Shown here piece by piece: positions 1 through 11,215 of a stretch of 64,000 nucleotides of DNA. The notes below the pieces were generated by a model, which was given only the letters and a program-made list of their open reading frames with translations, had not been told where the DNA came from and did not search any database. Numbering within the stretch: position 1 is the first letter of the stretch; each line of letters starts with the position of its first letter. The stretch lies in assembly GCA_030340625.1 (NCBI GenBank), contig JAOPHQ010002862.1:62001-126000 (forward strand). The letters run 5' to 3'. The position numbers were made by a program, and so were the translations under genes. Source of the DNA: Merluccius polli. Its lineage: Eukaryota; Chordata; Actinopteri; Gadiformes; Merlucciidae.

Positions 1-149
1 CTGTTGTGATAAAGGAGGGCGGTAGGAGGAGATTCTTTACAAATTGCTGAGGCTAAAGATGCATGCTATTAGCCCCACCGACTGACTGCTAGATTAGCTA
101 AGCTAATTAGATGCTCTTGATATCCTCAACTTGACTGTTGTTAACCCGC
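1..149. other. Flank left of the first hAT element, no gene seen
   Basis: There is no convincing reading frame, RNA gene or repeat boundary here. It is the unique-looking DNA next to the 8-bp duplication that starts at 150. Confidence 0.5.
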
Positions 150-333
150 CTGGTTAGTAGGGTTGCCAACTTCCTGAAAAATAAATAAGGGACACCTCAT
201 TGGCAGGGCCGGCCGACCCGATTGCCTTTACCCTTCTTGGAGTGGTGATTTTTTGTCTTCTTTTCATCCCATGTAACTAACATCTAAACCCTACCTAAAC
301 CCTTGTCCCATACGGTCCTCTAGCCACACACAT

Positions 334-570
334 TGTGGTATAGTATATTTGTTTGTATATGACTTACTGCATTACCACCCCAAGCCACTATGGCACTACC
401 GGAAGTTCTAGTTAACTTACTGAGTGAGTCCGCGAAGTGCTACTTTCCCACAGTTAAGTTTGTGCCAGAGCAGATGTTCATGTGATGATAAGGTGTGAGA
501 CTCTCAAGCAAATAAACGGTCAACCGGAGAATAACGGTGTCATCATTTAAGGGAAACTCAAGTTATCACA
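334..570 (+). repeat. 5' LTR of gypsy element 1
   Basis: 237 bp, starts TGTGGTATAG and ends GTTATCACA. It contains an AATAAA-like signal (caaataaacgg) near the 3' part. Almost identical to 4509-4745. Confidence 0.93.
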
Positions 571-572
571 TA

Positions 573-585
573 TTGGCGACGAGGA
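573..585 (+). promoter_or_regulatory. Primer-binding site of gypsy 1 (tRNA-Ser type)
   Basis: TGGCGACGAGGAT begins 2 bp after the LTR. It is complementary to the 3' end of tRNA-Ser(GCT) (…ATCCTCGTCGCCA) over 13 nt, the same primer type as gypsy element 2. Confidence 0.75.
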
Positions 586-719
586 TACTGGATGGACGAG
601 AGAAGTGTATGATGTCTGACGGATTGCAAACGGAAGTCGGAGGCCGTGTTTGAAGCTGCAGCGGGAAGGCTAAGTGCTAATTAGCATCGGACAGTGGGAA
701 CGAGAGACCTCGATGGCAA

Positions 720-1685
720 ATGATGTGCGCCATGATAGGTACCCTGATGGCCTACGAGCCTAAAGAACTTACCTGGGAAGAGTACTGTGAGGTGCTCGAG
801 AGTTTTTTCGAAGCGAACGCCATAGATGACGGAAGCAAGAAACGTGCTATCCTGATCAGCGTTGTGGGGCCGGCGACATACAAGCTTATGAGGAACCTGC
901 TGAGCCCAGACAAGCCTAGCTCAAAGATGTACGCTGAGCTCAAAGTTTTGATGTCCAATCACTTCAGCCCGAAACCGAGTGAAATTGTGCAGAGATATCA
1001 ATTTGACTCTCGCTCTCGTCAGCCGACAGAGACTGTCAGTGAGTATGTGGCTGAGCTACGGCGATTAGCACAGGATTGTAATTATGGAGCGACACTCGAA
1101 CAGATGCTGAGGGACAGACTTGTGTGCGGTTTGAATGATGATAGAATTCAGAGGCGTCTGTTATCTGAAACAGATCTGACTTTTGAGAAGGCATACAAGA
1201 TTGCTGTTGCTGCAGAAACCGCTAGCCGGAATGCTAGAGATTTGCAAGCTAATGCAGCGTGCAACCGAGTGCAGACGGAGAGCGCTGGTGTGACGCAGTG
1301 TCGTCATGACAACAAGGATCTGACACGGGGGAAATGTTACCGATGTCATGGAACACAGCACGGTGCAGCGGAATGCAAATTTAAGACGGTGAAGTGTCAT
1401 TCTTGTGGAAAAGTGGGACACATTGCTAGAGCTTGCCGAAATAAGGGGCAGGGAGACGGCGCTGTCACCGGGAACACTAAAGCGCCCAGAACGCAGCACA
1501 GATGGCCGCACAAGGCGTCACGCCCACACCGCTCGCACAACGTGAGTGGGGGAGAAGAGGACGACGAGCAAGGTTCTGAACAGGAGGATGTTTTCACATT
1601 AAACTGCATGAAGGTAGACAAAAAAATACAGAGAGTGAGGCCTTATGAAGTTAATGTAGAGATAAACAACAAGACTAACTTTTGA
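720..1685 (+). CDS. Gag-like protein of gypsy element 1
   Basis: A 321-residue frame giving the retrotransposon structural (capsid/nucleocapsid) protein, acting in cytoplasmic particles. The first ~190 residues are the alpha-helical capsid-like region and resemble the same part of the element at 19704 (both keep patterns such as LRDR-V-GL). Two CCHC zinc knuckles follow: CYRCHGTQHGAAEC at about 1335-1376 and CHSCGKVGHIARAC at about 1396-1437. In the intact relative, gag and pol are one frame; here the frame stops at TGA 1683-1685, just before the protease. ATGs at 720, 723 and 732 are equivalent candidates for the start. The stop may be a mutation or, less likely, a programmed +1 shift. Confidence 0.8.
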   Translation: MMCAMIGTLMAYEPKELTWEEYCEVLESFFEANAIDDGSKKRAILISVVGPATYKLMRNLLSPDKPSSKMYAELKVLMSNHFSPKPSEIVQRYQFDSRSRQPTETVSEYVAELRRLAQDCNYGATLEQMLRDRLVCGLNDDRIQRRLLSETDLTFEKAYKIAVAAETASRNARDLQANAACNRVQTESAGVTQCRHDNKDLTRGKCYRCHGTQHGAAECKFKTVKCHSCGKVGHIARACRNKGQGDGAVTGNTKAPRTQHRWPHKASRPHRSHNVSGGEEDDEQGSEQEDVFTLNCMKVDKKIQRVRPYEVNVEINNKTNF

Positions 1686-4436
1686 GGTAGATACAGGATG
1701 TAGTGTGAGTATCATGAATGAGAAGGAGTTTAAGGAGACTTGGAAGGGAAAACAGCTCCCACAGGTTAAACAAACCCAACTAACACTGAAGTCATATACA
1801 GGGGAGGAAATAAGTGTTGTTGGGGTGGCAGAGGTAGAGGTGCAATATGAGAAGCAGGTCAAGTCGTTACCTTTAGTAGTAGTTAAAGGGACAGGGCCCA
1901 GTTTACTAGGAAGAGAGTGGATGGAGGCTATTAAGCTAAACTGGGGGGAGATTAAGCACATGAGAACAGACAGGCAGAGACTTCAGGATGTGCTCAGAAG
2001 GAATGAGGACGTTTTTAGGGAAGAATTAGGCATGTTAAAAGGCATGAAGGCAACGATCAGAGTGTCAGCAGAGGCCCGCCCCAAGTTCTATCGCCCGCCC
2101 TCCGTTCCATACGCCATGAGGGCCAAGGTGGATGAAGAGCTAGACAGACTTTTAAAGGAGGGCATAATATCACCTGTCAAGTATGTGGGCGGCACCCATA
2201 GTCCCTGTTCTCAAACGGAGCGGTTCAGTTAGATTATGTGGCGACTACAAGCTAACTGTAAATAGTGCCTCCTCACTAGAACAATACCCCATTCCCTGTG
2301 TTGACGACCTGTTTAACGCACTAGAAGGAGGGAATCAGTTTTCCAAGCTCGATCTCAGCCATGCCTACCAACAGATTGTGTTGGAGGAGGAGTCCAAAAA
2401 GTACTTAACAGTGAATACGCACAGAGGCCTTTTCACTTACAACAGGCTGCCGTTCGGAGTGTCATCGGCGCCTGCGATCTTTCAAAGAACAATGGAGAGT
2501 CTGCTGCAGGGCCTACCACATGTAGCTGTATACTTGGATGACATCATACTCACAGGGAAAGATGAAGTGGATCATCTGAGGACGCTGGAGGAAGTGCTCA
2601 GGAGGCTAAAAGATGCTGGCCTACGACTCCAAAGGAGCAAATGTGTTTTCCTGCAGAATGAGGTTGAATATCTAGGTCACAGGGTGGACGCAGAAGGTCT
2701 ACACCCAGTAGAGAATAAGGTGAGAGCCATAGCGGAGGCCCCCTCTCCAACCACAGTGACTGAGCTGAAACCCTATCTGGGCTTACTGAACTATTATAAC
2801 AAGTTTCTGCCTAACCTGGCCACACTGCCTAGCTCCACTACATCTCTTACTGAGAAAGGAGGTGCCATGGGTTTGGGGGAAGGAACAAGAAGAAGCGTTC
2901 CAAAATTCAAAGCAGCTACTCCAATCAGCAAAGGTCCTGGGTCACTACTCAGCCGACAAAGATTTGTTGTTGTCATGTGACGCCTCGCCGTACGGAGTAG
3001 GCGCTGTGCTGTCGCATGTGATGAAAGACGGGACTGAAAAGCCGTTAGGATTCATGTCACGTACGCTCACACCGGCTGAGAAGCGTTATTCGCAGCTGGA
3101 CAAAGAAGGGCTGGCGATAGTGTTCGGCATCAAGAGGTTCCATAAATATATTTATGGACGGTCGTTCACCATTTGCACAGACCACAAGCCGTTGATCACA
3201 CTGTTTCATGAGAAGAAACCAGTGCCGCAGATTGAGTCACCCAGGGTGCAAAGGTGGGCCGTCCTACTGAGAGCATACGAGTACAAGATGATTTACAAGC
3301 CAGGTAAAGATCATGCCAACGCGGACGCGCTGAGCCGGCTGCCGCTACCCCAGACGGAGGAAGAGGAGGATACAGACCAAGTCCTCATGCTAGAGGTGGC
3401 GGACGGCCCACCGATCAAAACAGCTCAAATAAGACAGTGGACCGCTAAAGATAGTGTGCTGTCACAAGTGCATCGGTGGTGCCTGGAGGGATGGCCCCGA
3501 GAGGTGGACGTCTCTTACAGACCATACAGTCAGAGAAGACTGGAGCTGAGTGTCAAGGATGGATGTGTGCTGTGGGGCGCAAGGGTGGTTATTCCGATGA
3601 GGGGGAGGAAGGCCATACTGAAACAACTGCACCACACACACCCAGGCATTTCCAGAATGAAAGGCCTAGCACGCTCATACGTATGGTGGCCGGGCATGGA
3701 TATGGAGATAGAGAGGGAAGTACAGTCCTGTCAGCCATGTCAAGAAAATAGGAAATCCCCGGCCCGTGCACCGTTGCATCCGTGGGAGTGGCCTGACACA
3801 CCATGGAGCAGACTACATATTGATTATGCAGGCCCCTTCCTAGGAAAAATGTTCCTTGTCATTGTAGACTCACACTCCAAGTGGATGGAGGTGTATCCCA
3901 CCCACGGTTCTACAAGTCACAAAACCATCGAGAAGCTAAGACAATGTTTCAGCTCGCATGGTTTCCCACAGATGCTAGTATCTGATAATGGAACATGCTT
4001 CAAGAGTGCAGAGTTCACAGTTTTCATGAAGCAAAACGGAATACAGCATGTGACATCCGCTCCATTTCATCCGGCATCGAACGGACTGGCAGAGAGAGCC
4101 GTTCAAATATTCAAAGAAGGACTAAAGAAAATAAAAGGAGACACCCTGGAGACATGCCTGTCAAGGTTCCTGTTTAATTACAGAATAACACCACAAACAA
4201 CCACAGGTGTATCACCAGCTGAGATGCTCATGTCCAGGAGACTTCGCTCCACACTGGATCTACTGCTGCCTGACGTGAAGTCAAAGATCCGTCAGAAACA
4301 GTTAAAGCAGAAAGAACGACATGACGCACACAGCAAGTGGAGGAGTTTCTCTCCAGGTGAGGATGTCTATGTCCGCAACTACAGCCATGGACCAAAGTGG
4401 ATACCAGCAGTCATCGTGGAAAGTACAGAAAAGTAA
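1686..4436 (+). pseudogene. Pol of gypsy element 1, broken by frameshifts
   Basis: Order seen: aspartic protease (D-T-G near 1690-1700), RT with YLDD at 2531-2542, RNase H (about 2965-3330, S-C-D-A-S-P-Y), integrase zinc domain (H-H-C-C, about 3625-3745), integrase core with D, SDNG and E (about 3820-4110), and a short C-terminus ending at the stop near 4436. Frame changes lie at about 1683-1690 (gag to protease), 2185-2230 (inside the RT palm) and 2830-2865 (between RT and RNase H). Proteins therefore come out as separate frames 1705-2232, 2183-2980 and 2862-4436. The tail lacks the extended C-terminus of element 2. Not expected to be active without help. Confidence 0.85.
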
Positions 4437-4496
4437 TTGATTTCCTGCATTGCAGAGTCTAGACTATAAGATGGTCATCTAGTAGGGTTTAAGCTT

Positions 4497-4508
4497 AAGG
4501 GGGGGAGA
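4497..4508 (+). promoter_or_regulatory. Polypurine tract of gypsy 1
   Basis: AAGGGGGGGAGA lies directly before the 3' LTR, the expected plus-strand primer of an LTR element. Confidence 0.8.
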
Positions 4509-4745
4509 TGTGGTATAGTATATTTGTTTGTATATGACTTACTGCAATACCACCCCAAGCCACTATGGCACTACCGGAAGTTCTAGTTAACTTACTGAGT
4601 GAGTCCGCGAAGTGCTACTTTCCCACAGTTAAGTTCGTGCCAGAGCAGATGTTCATGTGATGATAAGGTGTGAGACTCTCAAGCAAATAAACGGTCAACC
4701 GGAGAATAACGGTGTCATCATTTAAGGGAAACTCAAGTTATCACA
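4509..4745 (+). repeat. 3' LTR of gypsy element 1
   Basis: 237 bp, same ends as the 5' LTR, followed by the TSD CACAT at 4746-4750. Confidence 0.93.
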
Positions 4746-4766
4746 CACATACTGTACATTAGATGT

Positions 4767-4803
4767 TACATGGACGCCCAGATACTATCTGGGCGTCCAT
4801 GTA
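4767..4803. repeat. Perfect 37-bp inverted repeat
   Basis: Two 18-nt arms (ATGGACGCCCAGATA inside) meet at a single central C (4785). The DNA could extrude a near loop-free hairpin. It lies in the hAT body, 17 bp beyond the gypsy TSD. Confidence 0.9.
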
Positions 4804-4910
4804 GCCCACGTCTATCTGGCCTATGGATGTTGGACTATAGGCTACTGTGGTGCTATGCAGTGCGTCCGGTGCGTAAAATTCAACACCATGTAGGCAGGAT
4901 GAGAGAAGAG

Positions 4911-4914
<4 letters not shown>

Positions 4915-4961
<47 letters not shown>
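4915..4961. repeat. (GA)n microsatellite
   Basis: About 23 uninterrupted AG/GA units. The flanking frames made of E-R repeats are artefacts. Confidence 0.95.
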
Positions 4962-4964
<3 letters not shown>

Positions 4965-5498
4965 TGTCACCTCTGGTACTGTTAAGGCTTGAGAGTTGTT
5001 TGTGAAATAAACATTTTAAAGGTGTTTTCCACCCCTGCCCTTCAAACAGTCCACCACTGGTGTGAACACTAGTATGGACAGTATGAAATGTAAACACTAG
5101 GAAATGCAGAGTAACAGATATAAACACTGTATAGACAGTAGTGTATTCATATTTATACGACTGTATATCTGATCTATAGTGTGGACATTGTATTTGTAAT
5201 CATACCTCTAACTAACATAACATTAGGATGTGAGTAATTATGACCATAGAAGCATGAGAAAAATATGAATGCATACTGTGTAAATGAATACATTTACAGT
5301 ATGTATGCATTAGAGACATGCAATGCTGTCTCTCCGCCACTCCCCAGAAATGCTATTACATATATTGAATATTGAACATTATGTGTTAATATTTACTGAA
5401 CATTGCTGTAAATATAGGACTGTAATACATATAGGACTGCTGCTCTCTTTCCCGCTGAAAACCATTTAAACAGGTTGACAGCGCGGTTTGGTTTGGAA

Positions 5499-5502
<4 letters not shown>

Positions 5503-5547
<45 letters not shown>
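5503..5547. repeat. (CT)n microsatellite
   Basis: About 22 CT units. Confidence 0.95.
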
Positions 5548-5551
<4 letters not shown>

Positions 5552-5781
5552 ACACATTCATGTCCCATTAATGCATGTTACTAAAACACTTCTTCCCCGG
5601 AGTTCTTGTGTTTTCTCGTCTCGCAGGTTCTCATGGATCCTGGCGGAGCCTCCATGGTCCTGCTTGACTGCCATTGCTAATATCAGTTACCAGTTATATA
5701 CAGTTACTGTTGATGCTGCTCGCTGTCCCCCATCATTGCTGCTGTCGTCATCATCATGTTCATTAGTGTATTGATGTAGTT

Positions 5782-5823
<42 letters not shown>
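5782..5823. repeat. (CT)n microsatellite
   Basis: About 21 CT units just before a LINE 3' tail. Confidence 0.95.
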
Positions 5824-5827
<4 letters not shown>

Positions 5828-5839
5828 CAACTGGTCAAG

Positions 5840-6062
5840 GCAGATGACCACCCACCTAGAGCCGAAGGGTCTGTCCAAGGTTTCTGCCTTTTAACAGGCA
5901 GTTTTTCCTTGCCCCCGTGCCAAGTGCTTGCTCATGGTGGTACTGTTGGGTCTCTGTAAATGTTATTAGGAGTTCGGTCTAGACCTGCTCCATTTGAAAA
6001 GTGCCCTGAGATAACTTCTGTTATGAATTGGCGCTATACAAATAAAATTGAATTGAATTGAA
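5840..6062 (+). mobile_element. LINE 3' tail common in fish
   Basis: The stretch runs from a 'gtttctgcc…ttttccttgcc' block through a 'gtctagacctgctc' block to 'ggcgctatacaaataaaattgaattgaattgaa'. It ends in a short tandem ATTGA tail as non-LTR elements do. No coding part remains. I recognise it as a frequent fish LINE 3' end but do not assign the family firmly (L2/RTE-like). Confidence 0.65.
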
Positions 6063-6348
6063 CTATTGAGAGCTACATGAACCATGTGATCGCGTGGCGG
6101 CGAGATCAAAGAGTGTCGCAACTCTCTCTTTCAATGGCTCTGGGCCTGGGAACAAGTTTACCGTACATTTTCATATAAAGCGCCCTGTTATTCATTTTCC
6201 ATTGGCATTTTACTGACTATTTTTTGACTCTCACAGTAATACAGGATAAAGTGCGTCCCTTTTCAGCTCAATATGGGACGGGTGCTTTTGTTTCTAAATA
6301 CGGGACGATTCTGTTTTTCAAGGGACGGTTGGCAACCCTACTGGTTAG

Positions 6349-6721
6349 CCACTGCGGTTGCATTAGCCACCTAGCAAGACGGCCGTGTTTTCCGATTGTG
6401 TGTATAGATCTACTCGCCAGCACTTTCACCGGCCACCCTAAAGACTACAGCTACAGTGCACAACCGGGATCTGATCAATACAGCCGATGTATGGACCATT
6501 CTTGGCCCCCTTGTCTAACAAGTCTATACTGCATTGTTCTTTGTGTGGTACACCCTTATGTGATAACACAATAACCAGCGCAGCGTTTAATATAATTTCA
6601 ACTTTTATTGTGAAAGACAATATTTACGTAGGGGGAAAGTAAACGAACGCGGAACCAAAGTGTGGGTATCGTTGCACCACGGTGCCAAAGTAAGAGGCAC
6701 CTCCCTCTTCTCTCAGACAGA
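6349..6721. other. Inter-element DNA, nothing recognised
   Basis: About 370 bp between two transposons. Open frames here have no recognisable domain. Confidence 0.5.
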
Positions 6722-8192
6722 AGCTGCGTTTCAATACTCGGTTGAGTCGCCCTCGCTCACTCGCCCTCAGCCCTTGGTAATACGTCACACGGAGGCCACT
6801 TGGAGAGCCGAGGGGAAGTGGGCGGGGGAGGAGGAAAAGGGATAAGTGAAACGCACCTGCCCTCGCCCGGTAACAGCCTTGACAATCATGGATCGGCCAC
6901 ACGTTGTTGGAGTAGCGCTCTATTGCCTATTCCAAATAACGCAATATACGGAGGCTCATATCTTTGAGTCTCCGTATATACGCCAGCACCTGGTCATTTC
7001 AGAATTATTAGTTTTGTTTTATATTTTATTCAGACAATTCATTTATTTATTTTTTTACCTTATTTGTAGAAAGTTTGGTTGTTTAAACACATTTAACCTA
7101 CTTTCAGTTTAGTTGACATTAGTTTTAGATTGTTATTTCTAATAGTTATTAGGCTTGTTACCACCACCATCCTCGTCCTCATCATTGTCTTTAAATGGCC
7201 TTTATTGTTCAAGATCCCATTTTTTGGCCGCCTGTGTTCCTGTCAGCCTTCCCTGCAGACCCATCCTCTGTACAATTGTCCTGTTTGACAATAAAATAAT
7301 TATGTTATGCACACCAAATACATTAAAAACATTATATAGTCTCCCGCAAATAAAATTAGCACCACAACAAAGAAGCAAGTCTCTAGAATCAGAAGTAATA
7401 AGCTGAGCTGCCAACTCTCACGGATTGAGCGCGAGTCTCACGTCACACATTCTCATTCTAATGTTCCCCTCTTTGCAAATTTTATACGGAATCGTCTCAT
7501 AGACTATTAAGAAAGTAAAGATGCAGAAATACATTCATATGCAATGACACAGTAGGTTACAAACAAACTCATGGGTGTATCAATAGGCGGCCACGGCCGC
7601 AAATAACTAAATACATTAATAAATAGGGTAAATAAATAAGTAAAGCAGAGCGGCTGCGTCAATAGGCGGCCGCAAATCAATAAATGAATAAATAAAAATA
7701 ATAAAAAATAAAGCGGAGCTGCAGGCGGTCACCGCAGGCGGTAGTTTTTTTTTATTTTTTATTTGTGACAAACAGTAGCCTATAATAGCAGTATATGCTT
7801 ACACTTGTAAATTGTTGGCTCTGTCATTACGCAGCAACAACGGGTAGTCTAATTGCATAATGACCCTGGCCAATCCGTGCTGGCTCCTTTAATTCATTTT
7901 CTTCTTCTTTGGTGGTAAACAAACAGCAGACAACGGTGTTTGGGGCTCATTACTGCTACCACATGGATGTATTTTTCGTGCACCACTGCAGTGCATTGTG
8001 GGTGATATACAGCTCTGGAGTGACCGTCGATGTTGACTCAATCCCTCAGCCCTCAAGGGTCGATCTCACCAAGGGCACTTCAGCTTTTTAGAGAAATGGA
8101 ATAGCCCTTAAGATGGCGCTGGGGATTCCCCCGAGGGCAAGGGCTGAGGGCAAGTGAGCGAGGGCGACTCAACCCAGTATTGAAACGCAGCT
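6722..8192. mobile_element. TIR element with ~55-bp inverted ends
   Basis: AGCTGCGTTTCAATACTC… at 6722 is mirrored by …GTATTGAAACGCAGCT ending 8192. The similarity continues about 55 bp inward through GAGTCGCCCTCGCTCACT. The interior is AT-rich with two GC-rich GGCGGCC blocks (7585-7670) and no transposase. No convincing TSD is visible (only AGA on both sides), so the superfamily is open. The right end abuts a 64-bp sequence repeated at 33131. Confidence 0.7.
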
Positions 8193-8193
8193 A

Positions 8194-8257
8194 GAGATTT
8201 GGAGACGAAGATGGCGGTTCGCTCTTTCACTCATTCACTCTGTGATTCTGTTTTCCA
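8194..8257 (+). repeat. 64-bp direct repeat, copy A (possible L1 5'UTR unit)
   Basis: Matches 33131-33194 with one mismatch (ctgtg/ccgtg). It contains AAGATGGCGG, a YY1-like motif. The ERV lies between the two copies; without it the two copies would be about 800 bp apart. Confidence 0.85.
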
Positions 8258-8332
8258 GGTTAGTACTCGGTAAAAATTATAAACTGTGTCCGCCGGAAAT
8301 GTACGGAGATGTATTGAAGCTGTGATGAGTCT

Positions 8333-8912
8333 TGTTGTGAAAAGCAGTTTCAAAAATGAAACCCTTACTCACGCGTGTTCTTTAATGAAGCGATGGAAGA
8401 AGTTTTAGCTTTAAGGAAATAATCTGTTTTATTGTTAACACCAGTATAATGTGCAAAGTTTTACAGATATCTGGGTCCAACTACGTTTCCCTGACAGAAC
8501 AACAAAGTGTGTGTGTCAGTTCACGAAGTCTGAGCACCAACTATCCCTGACCCAGGAAGTTATATACACAAACAGTGAAAACGTCATAAAGGGCTGGCTG
8601 TTGACATCTTCCCCCCTCGTCCTTGTGGTGTCTGGCTCCAGCGCCAGATTGTCGCCTCTGGGTATTATCTACAAGATTCTTTACATGTACGGCGACAAGC
8701 CTGCCTGTTCTTCGCCATCATCTGACCTCACACTATCTAATCTACACATGTCACCAACAGCGCGCTCATTCCGATCCTGAGGAGCTGCCCCCATGCTTAC
8801 ATGCCTCTGCTCATAGCTCATGACTCTGTCCTTCGTCAGCAGAAAGGCACCGAGGCTAGTGTGACCCTAATTATTGGTCATATGGTAGATATAAAATATA
8901 ACCATACCTTCA
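8333..8912 (-). repeat. 3' LTR of the ERV
   Basis: 580 bp. On the minus strand it starts TGAAGGTATGG and ends TTTTCACAACA. A TATA-like TATATAA is seen at about 8561-8567 (minus) and an AATAAA polyadenylation signal near 8426-8432 (minus). Confidence 0.9.
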
Positions 8913-8923
8913 ATCCTTCTCTT
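8913..8923 (-). promoter_or_regulatory. Polypurine tract of the ERV
   Basis: On the minus strand AAGAGAAGGAT lies immediately before the 3' LTR. Confidence 0.6.
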
Positions 8924-9692
8924 GGGCTCAGCAAAACTGAGCCCATAAAATATCAAATTCGGAAATTTCCCCACACTTATTAGACTCATATAGCATAACG
9001 GCAAGACCATAATTATGTTTTATCATTGAATGTAAGGGTAAATTTATAAATGTCTCCCAAATATCCCCCCTTTGGGACTTCCAAAATCCCCAAAAACTAC
9101 CAATTTAGTATAATTTTCCCCCTCCCTGGAGAATCAAATGAGACTACTTGCCGGACCGCTAGATGAACCTTCAGCATCACATTTGGTTATCAGAAAAAAC
9201 ATCTCTTAATCAGGGCTTTCAACCTGTTAAGTTCGTCATGGCTCTCAACCTGTAGTGTTCTTCAGGGCTCTCAACCTGTAAGTATGTTAGGATAAAAAGA
9301 TTACCAAATGCATAATACTTTTAAAGTGTCGAACCCTTCAATTCATGCATATCAAATTAAAATTCACACAGTATTAAATCAAACAAAAAATCACACAATA
9401 TAAATCAACAAATTTAAACTTAAAAACTCCTTCCGGGCATGGATATATCTCGAATGATTGAAATGATCTTCATGTATTGGTGGGCTGCAAGCATGTGGGG
9501 GGTTTTGGGCATTCATTGTTGAGTGAAATGATCTTCATGTATTGGTGGGCTGCAAGCATGTGGGGGGTTTTGGGCATTCATTGTTGTTTCTGCTCGTCGT
9601 CGCTATCTTCAGGTCCTGCACTCCTCCAAAGATGTAGGTTCGGGGTCAGGCTCACATGGAGAGGTTACCAGCACGACCCCCCTTAGACCCTG
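8924..9692 (-). other. 3' internal part of the ERV, no intact gene
   Basis: Lies between the polypurine tract and the Harbinger insertion at 9693. The minus-strand frames are all short and no transmembrane envelope domain is recognisable. It contains the 65-bp duplication at 9460-9589. Confidence 0.6.
9460..9589. repeat. 65-bp tandem duplication
   Basis: GAAATGATCTTCATGTATTG… starting 9460 is repeated from 9525 with no visible difference over about 60 bp. It is a young local duplication inside the ERV 3' region. Confidence 0.9.
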
Positions 9693-10383
9693 GGCCCAGT
9701 ATTTCAAAAGGGATTGACAGGATTATCCTGGTCGGATTGGATTAAATCTAGATCTGATCTGAAAACTGGGTATTTCAACACAGATCCAGATAATCCTGAT
9801 CCTGAAGATCAGGATTCTGCTTTGGTAATCCAATCCTCCCCTGAATCCAGATTAAAGGCTGGATTTGGGTATTTCAAAAGTTAAGGCAGATCTCTGGATC
9901 AACTTGATACCAAAATTTCAGGATCATTTGGATCCCACCTCAGAGGTGGATTTCACTTGGATTAAATCATTTAGATTAAGTCTCAGCTCCACTTCTCCTA
10001 GATATTGTTACTCAAGATGTTCATTACACTTAATCTAAAGTGTTAGTGTTTTACTTTTAACAAATAATAATACATATTTAAAAAATAAAAATAATAAAGC
10101 AGCCTAATTGTAAGAAATGTAAAGTATAGCAAAATATTTTAAGAGTAACAATTTATTACAGACCTATTTCTCAAATTCTAGTTTCAAACATTGTAACTTG
10201 CATGTACCAAAACATCAGAGAAAGACAACAGTTGTTTGTCCAAACAAACTTTAATTCCAACAAAACCGACATTTCAAATAATGTGGCCAATAACTAAACA
10301 GGACCTAACCCAACTCAGAGGTCAGAAGTGAGCTGCTTTTCTAACAGCTTTATTTTCAGTTCTGTTTCTTTGCGTCAGCTTTA

Positions 10384-10464
10384 TTAGTTCATTGGCCTGT
10401 TCAATTTGTTTGACTCAGTCTCAATTTTGAGAAGCTTTTGATAAGCATCCTCATCACCGGCATG
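10384..10464 (-). pseudogene. 3' end of the Harbinger accessory-protein exon
   Basis: Minus-strand frame DEDAYQKLLKIETE… to a stop at 10384-10386. It continues without a frame change the frame that breaks off at 12237, once the nested hAT and one TSD copy are set aside. Composition (acidic, helix-forming) fits the C-terminal helix of Myb/SANT-like accessory proteins; no catalytic motif. Confidence 0.6.
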
Positions 10465-11215
10465 CAAGGGCGTAACTTTGGGTCTGCCATTGGGGGGGTT
10501 AAACTCGCGGCATATTTATTTATTTATTTGTTTATTGAATCATTTTCTTGTGTAAAAGGTGACATGCCAATTTGCCGTTCTTGTATTAGAAATACATTGC
10601 GATACTTTTACTGATTTTGGCTACTTTTTGACTATTTATGCCATAATGACACAGTAGTTAAATTCAGTGTTTAAGCACTAGCCAACAGTGGCAGCTTCCA
10701 CCTAATTGATTTTGTGTGTTCACTATCTTATGAAAAAAAACACAAGAACTTAAAGATTAATCAATTGCATCACTGTATTGGCACCTACATGCAGCACATG
10801 TATTATGCACAATTCAACTCTCAAACACATCACACAATACAGGGTGGCACACTGGAGTGCAGCTTGCACCTCTATTCTGAACATGGCAAACTGATTTCAC
10901 ATATTGGTGGGCATCACCAGTTCAAACTAACACAATCTAAACAAAAGCATGTAAATACAAAAGAAGGCCTATCTGTCAATCACATTTGAAGGTATTTTAC
11001 AACATATTAGGCTAAAATAAGAATTGACTAAAAGAAACAGGATGCTATACTGACGTCTATTCTGCCAGCAACTATAGTACTACTAGCAGACTATAGATAT
11101 TGTTGGGCAATTCAGATAAAAGCACCAAACACCTGTTTGCGTCTCTGTGTAAAAGAAATGAACTGTGTACACACTGACTTCTTAGTTAAGAGGTCCAATT
11201 TGTCCTGATGGATCG

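Larger units (their letters stand above)
334..4745 (+). mobile_element. Ty3/gypsy LTR retrotransposon 1, full length but frameshifted
   Basis: Two 237-bp LTRs (334-570 and 4509-4745) begin TGTG and end CACA. A 5-bp TSD, CACAT, lies at 329-333 and 4746-4750. A primer-binding site follows the left LTR and a purine tract precedes the right one. The internal part encodes Gag with two CCHC knuckles, protease, reverse transcriptase (RT), RNase H and integrase, in the Ty3/gypsy order. The LTRs differ at about two positions by eye (t/a in the 'ctgca.tacc' stretch, t/c in 'gttaagtt.gtg'), so insertion is recent, yet the coding region has three frame changes. It is inserted inside the hAT at 158-6340. 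Confidence 0.93.
158..6340. mobile_element. Non-autonomous hAT-type DNA transposon, expanded by a nested gypsy element
   Basis: The ends are inverted: TAGGGTTGCCAAC at 158-170 and its complement at 6328-6340. They are flanked by a perfect 8-bp direct repeat CTGGTTAG at 150-157 and 6341-6348, the TSD length of hAT. Without the gypsy insertion (334-4745 plus one TSD copy) the element is about 1.77 kb. No transposase frame is visible, so it was mobilised in trans. It also holds CT/GA microsatellites and a LINE 3' tail (5840-6062). Boundaries are seen directly; the superfamily follows from TSD length and TIR style. Confidence 0.82.

Noticed and set aside
6714..8200. 8-bp or 3-bp TSD for the 6722-8192 TIR element
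   Set aside because: Only AGA matches on the two sides and no register gives a longer repeat; left unassigned.
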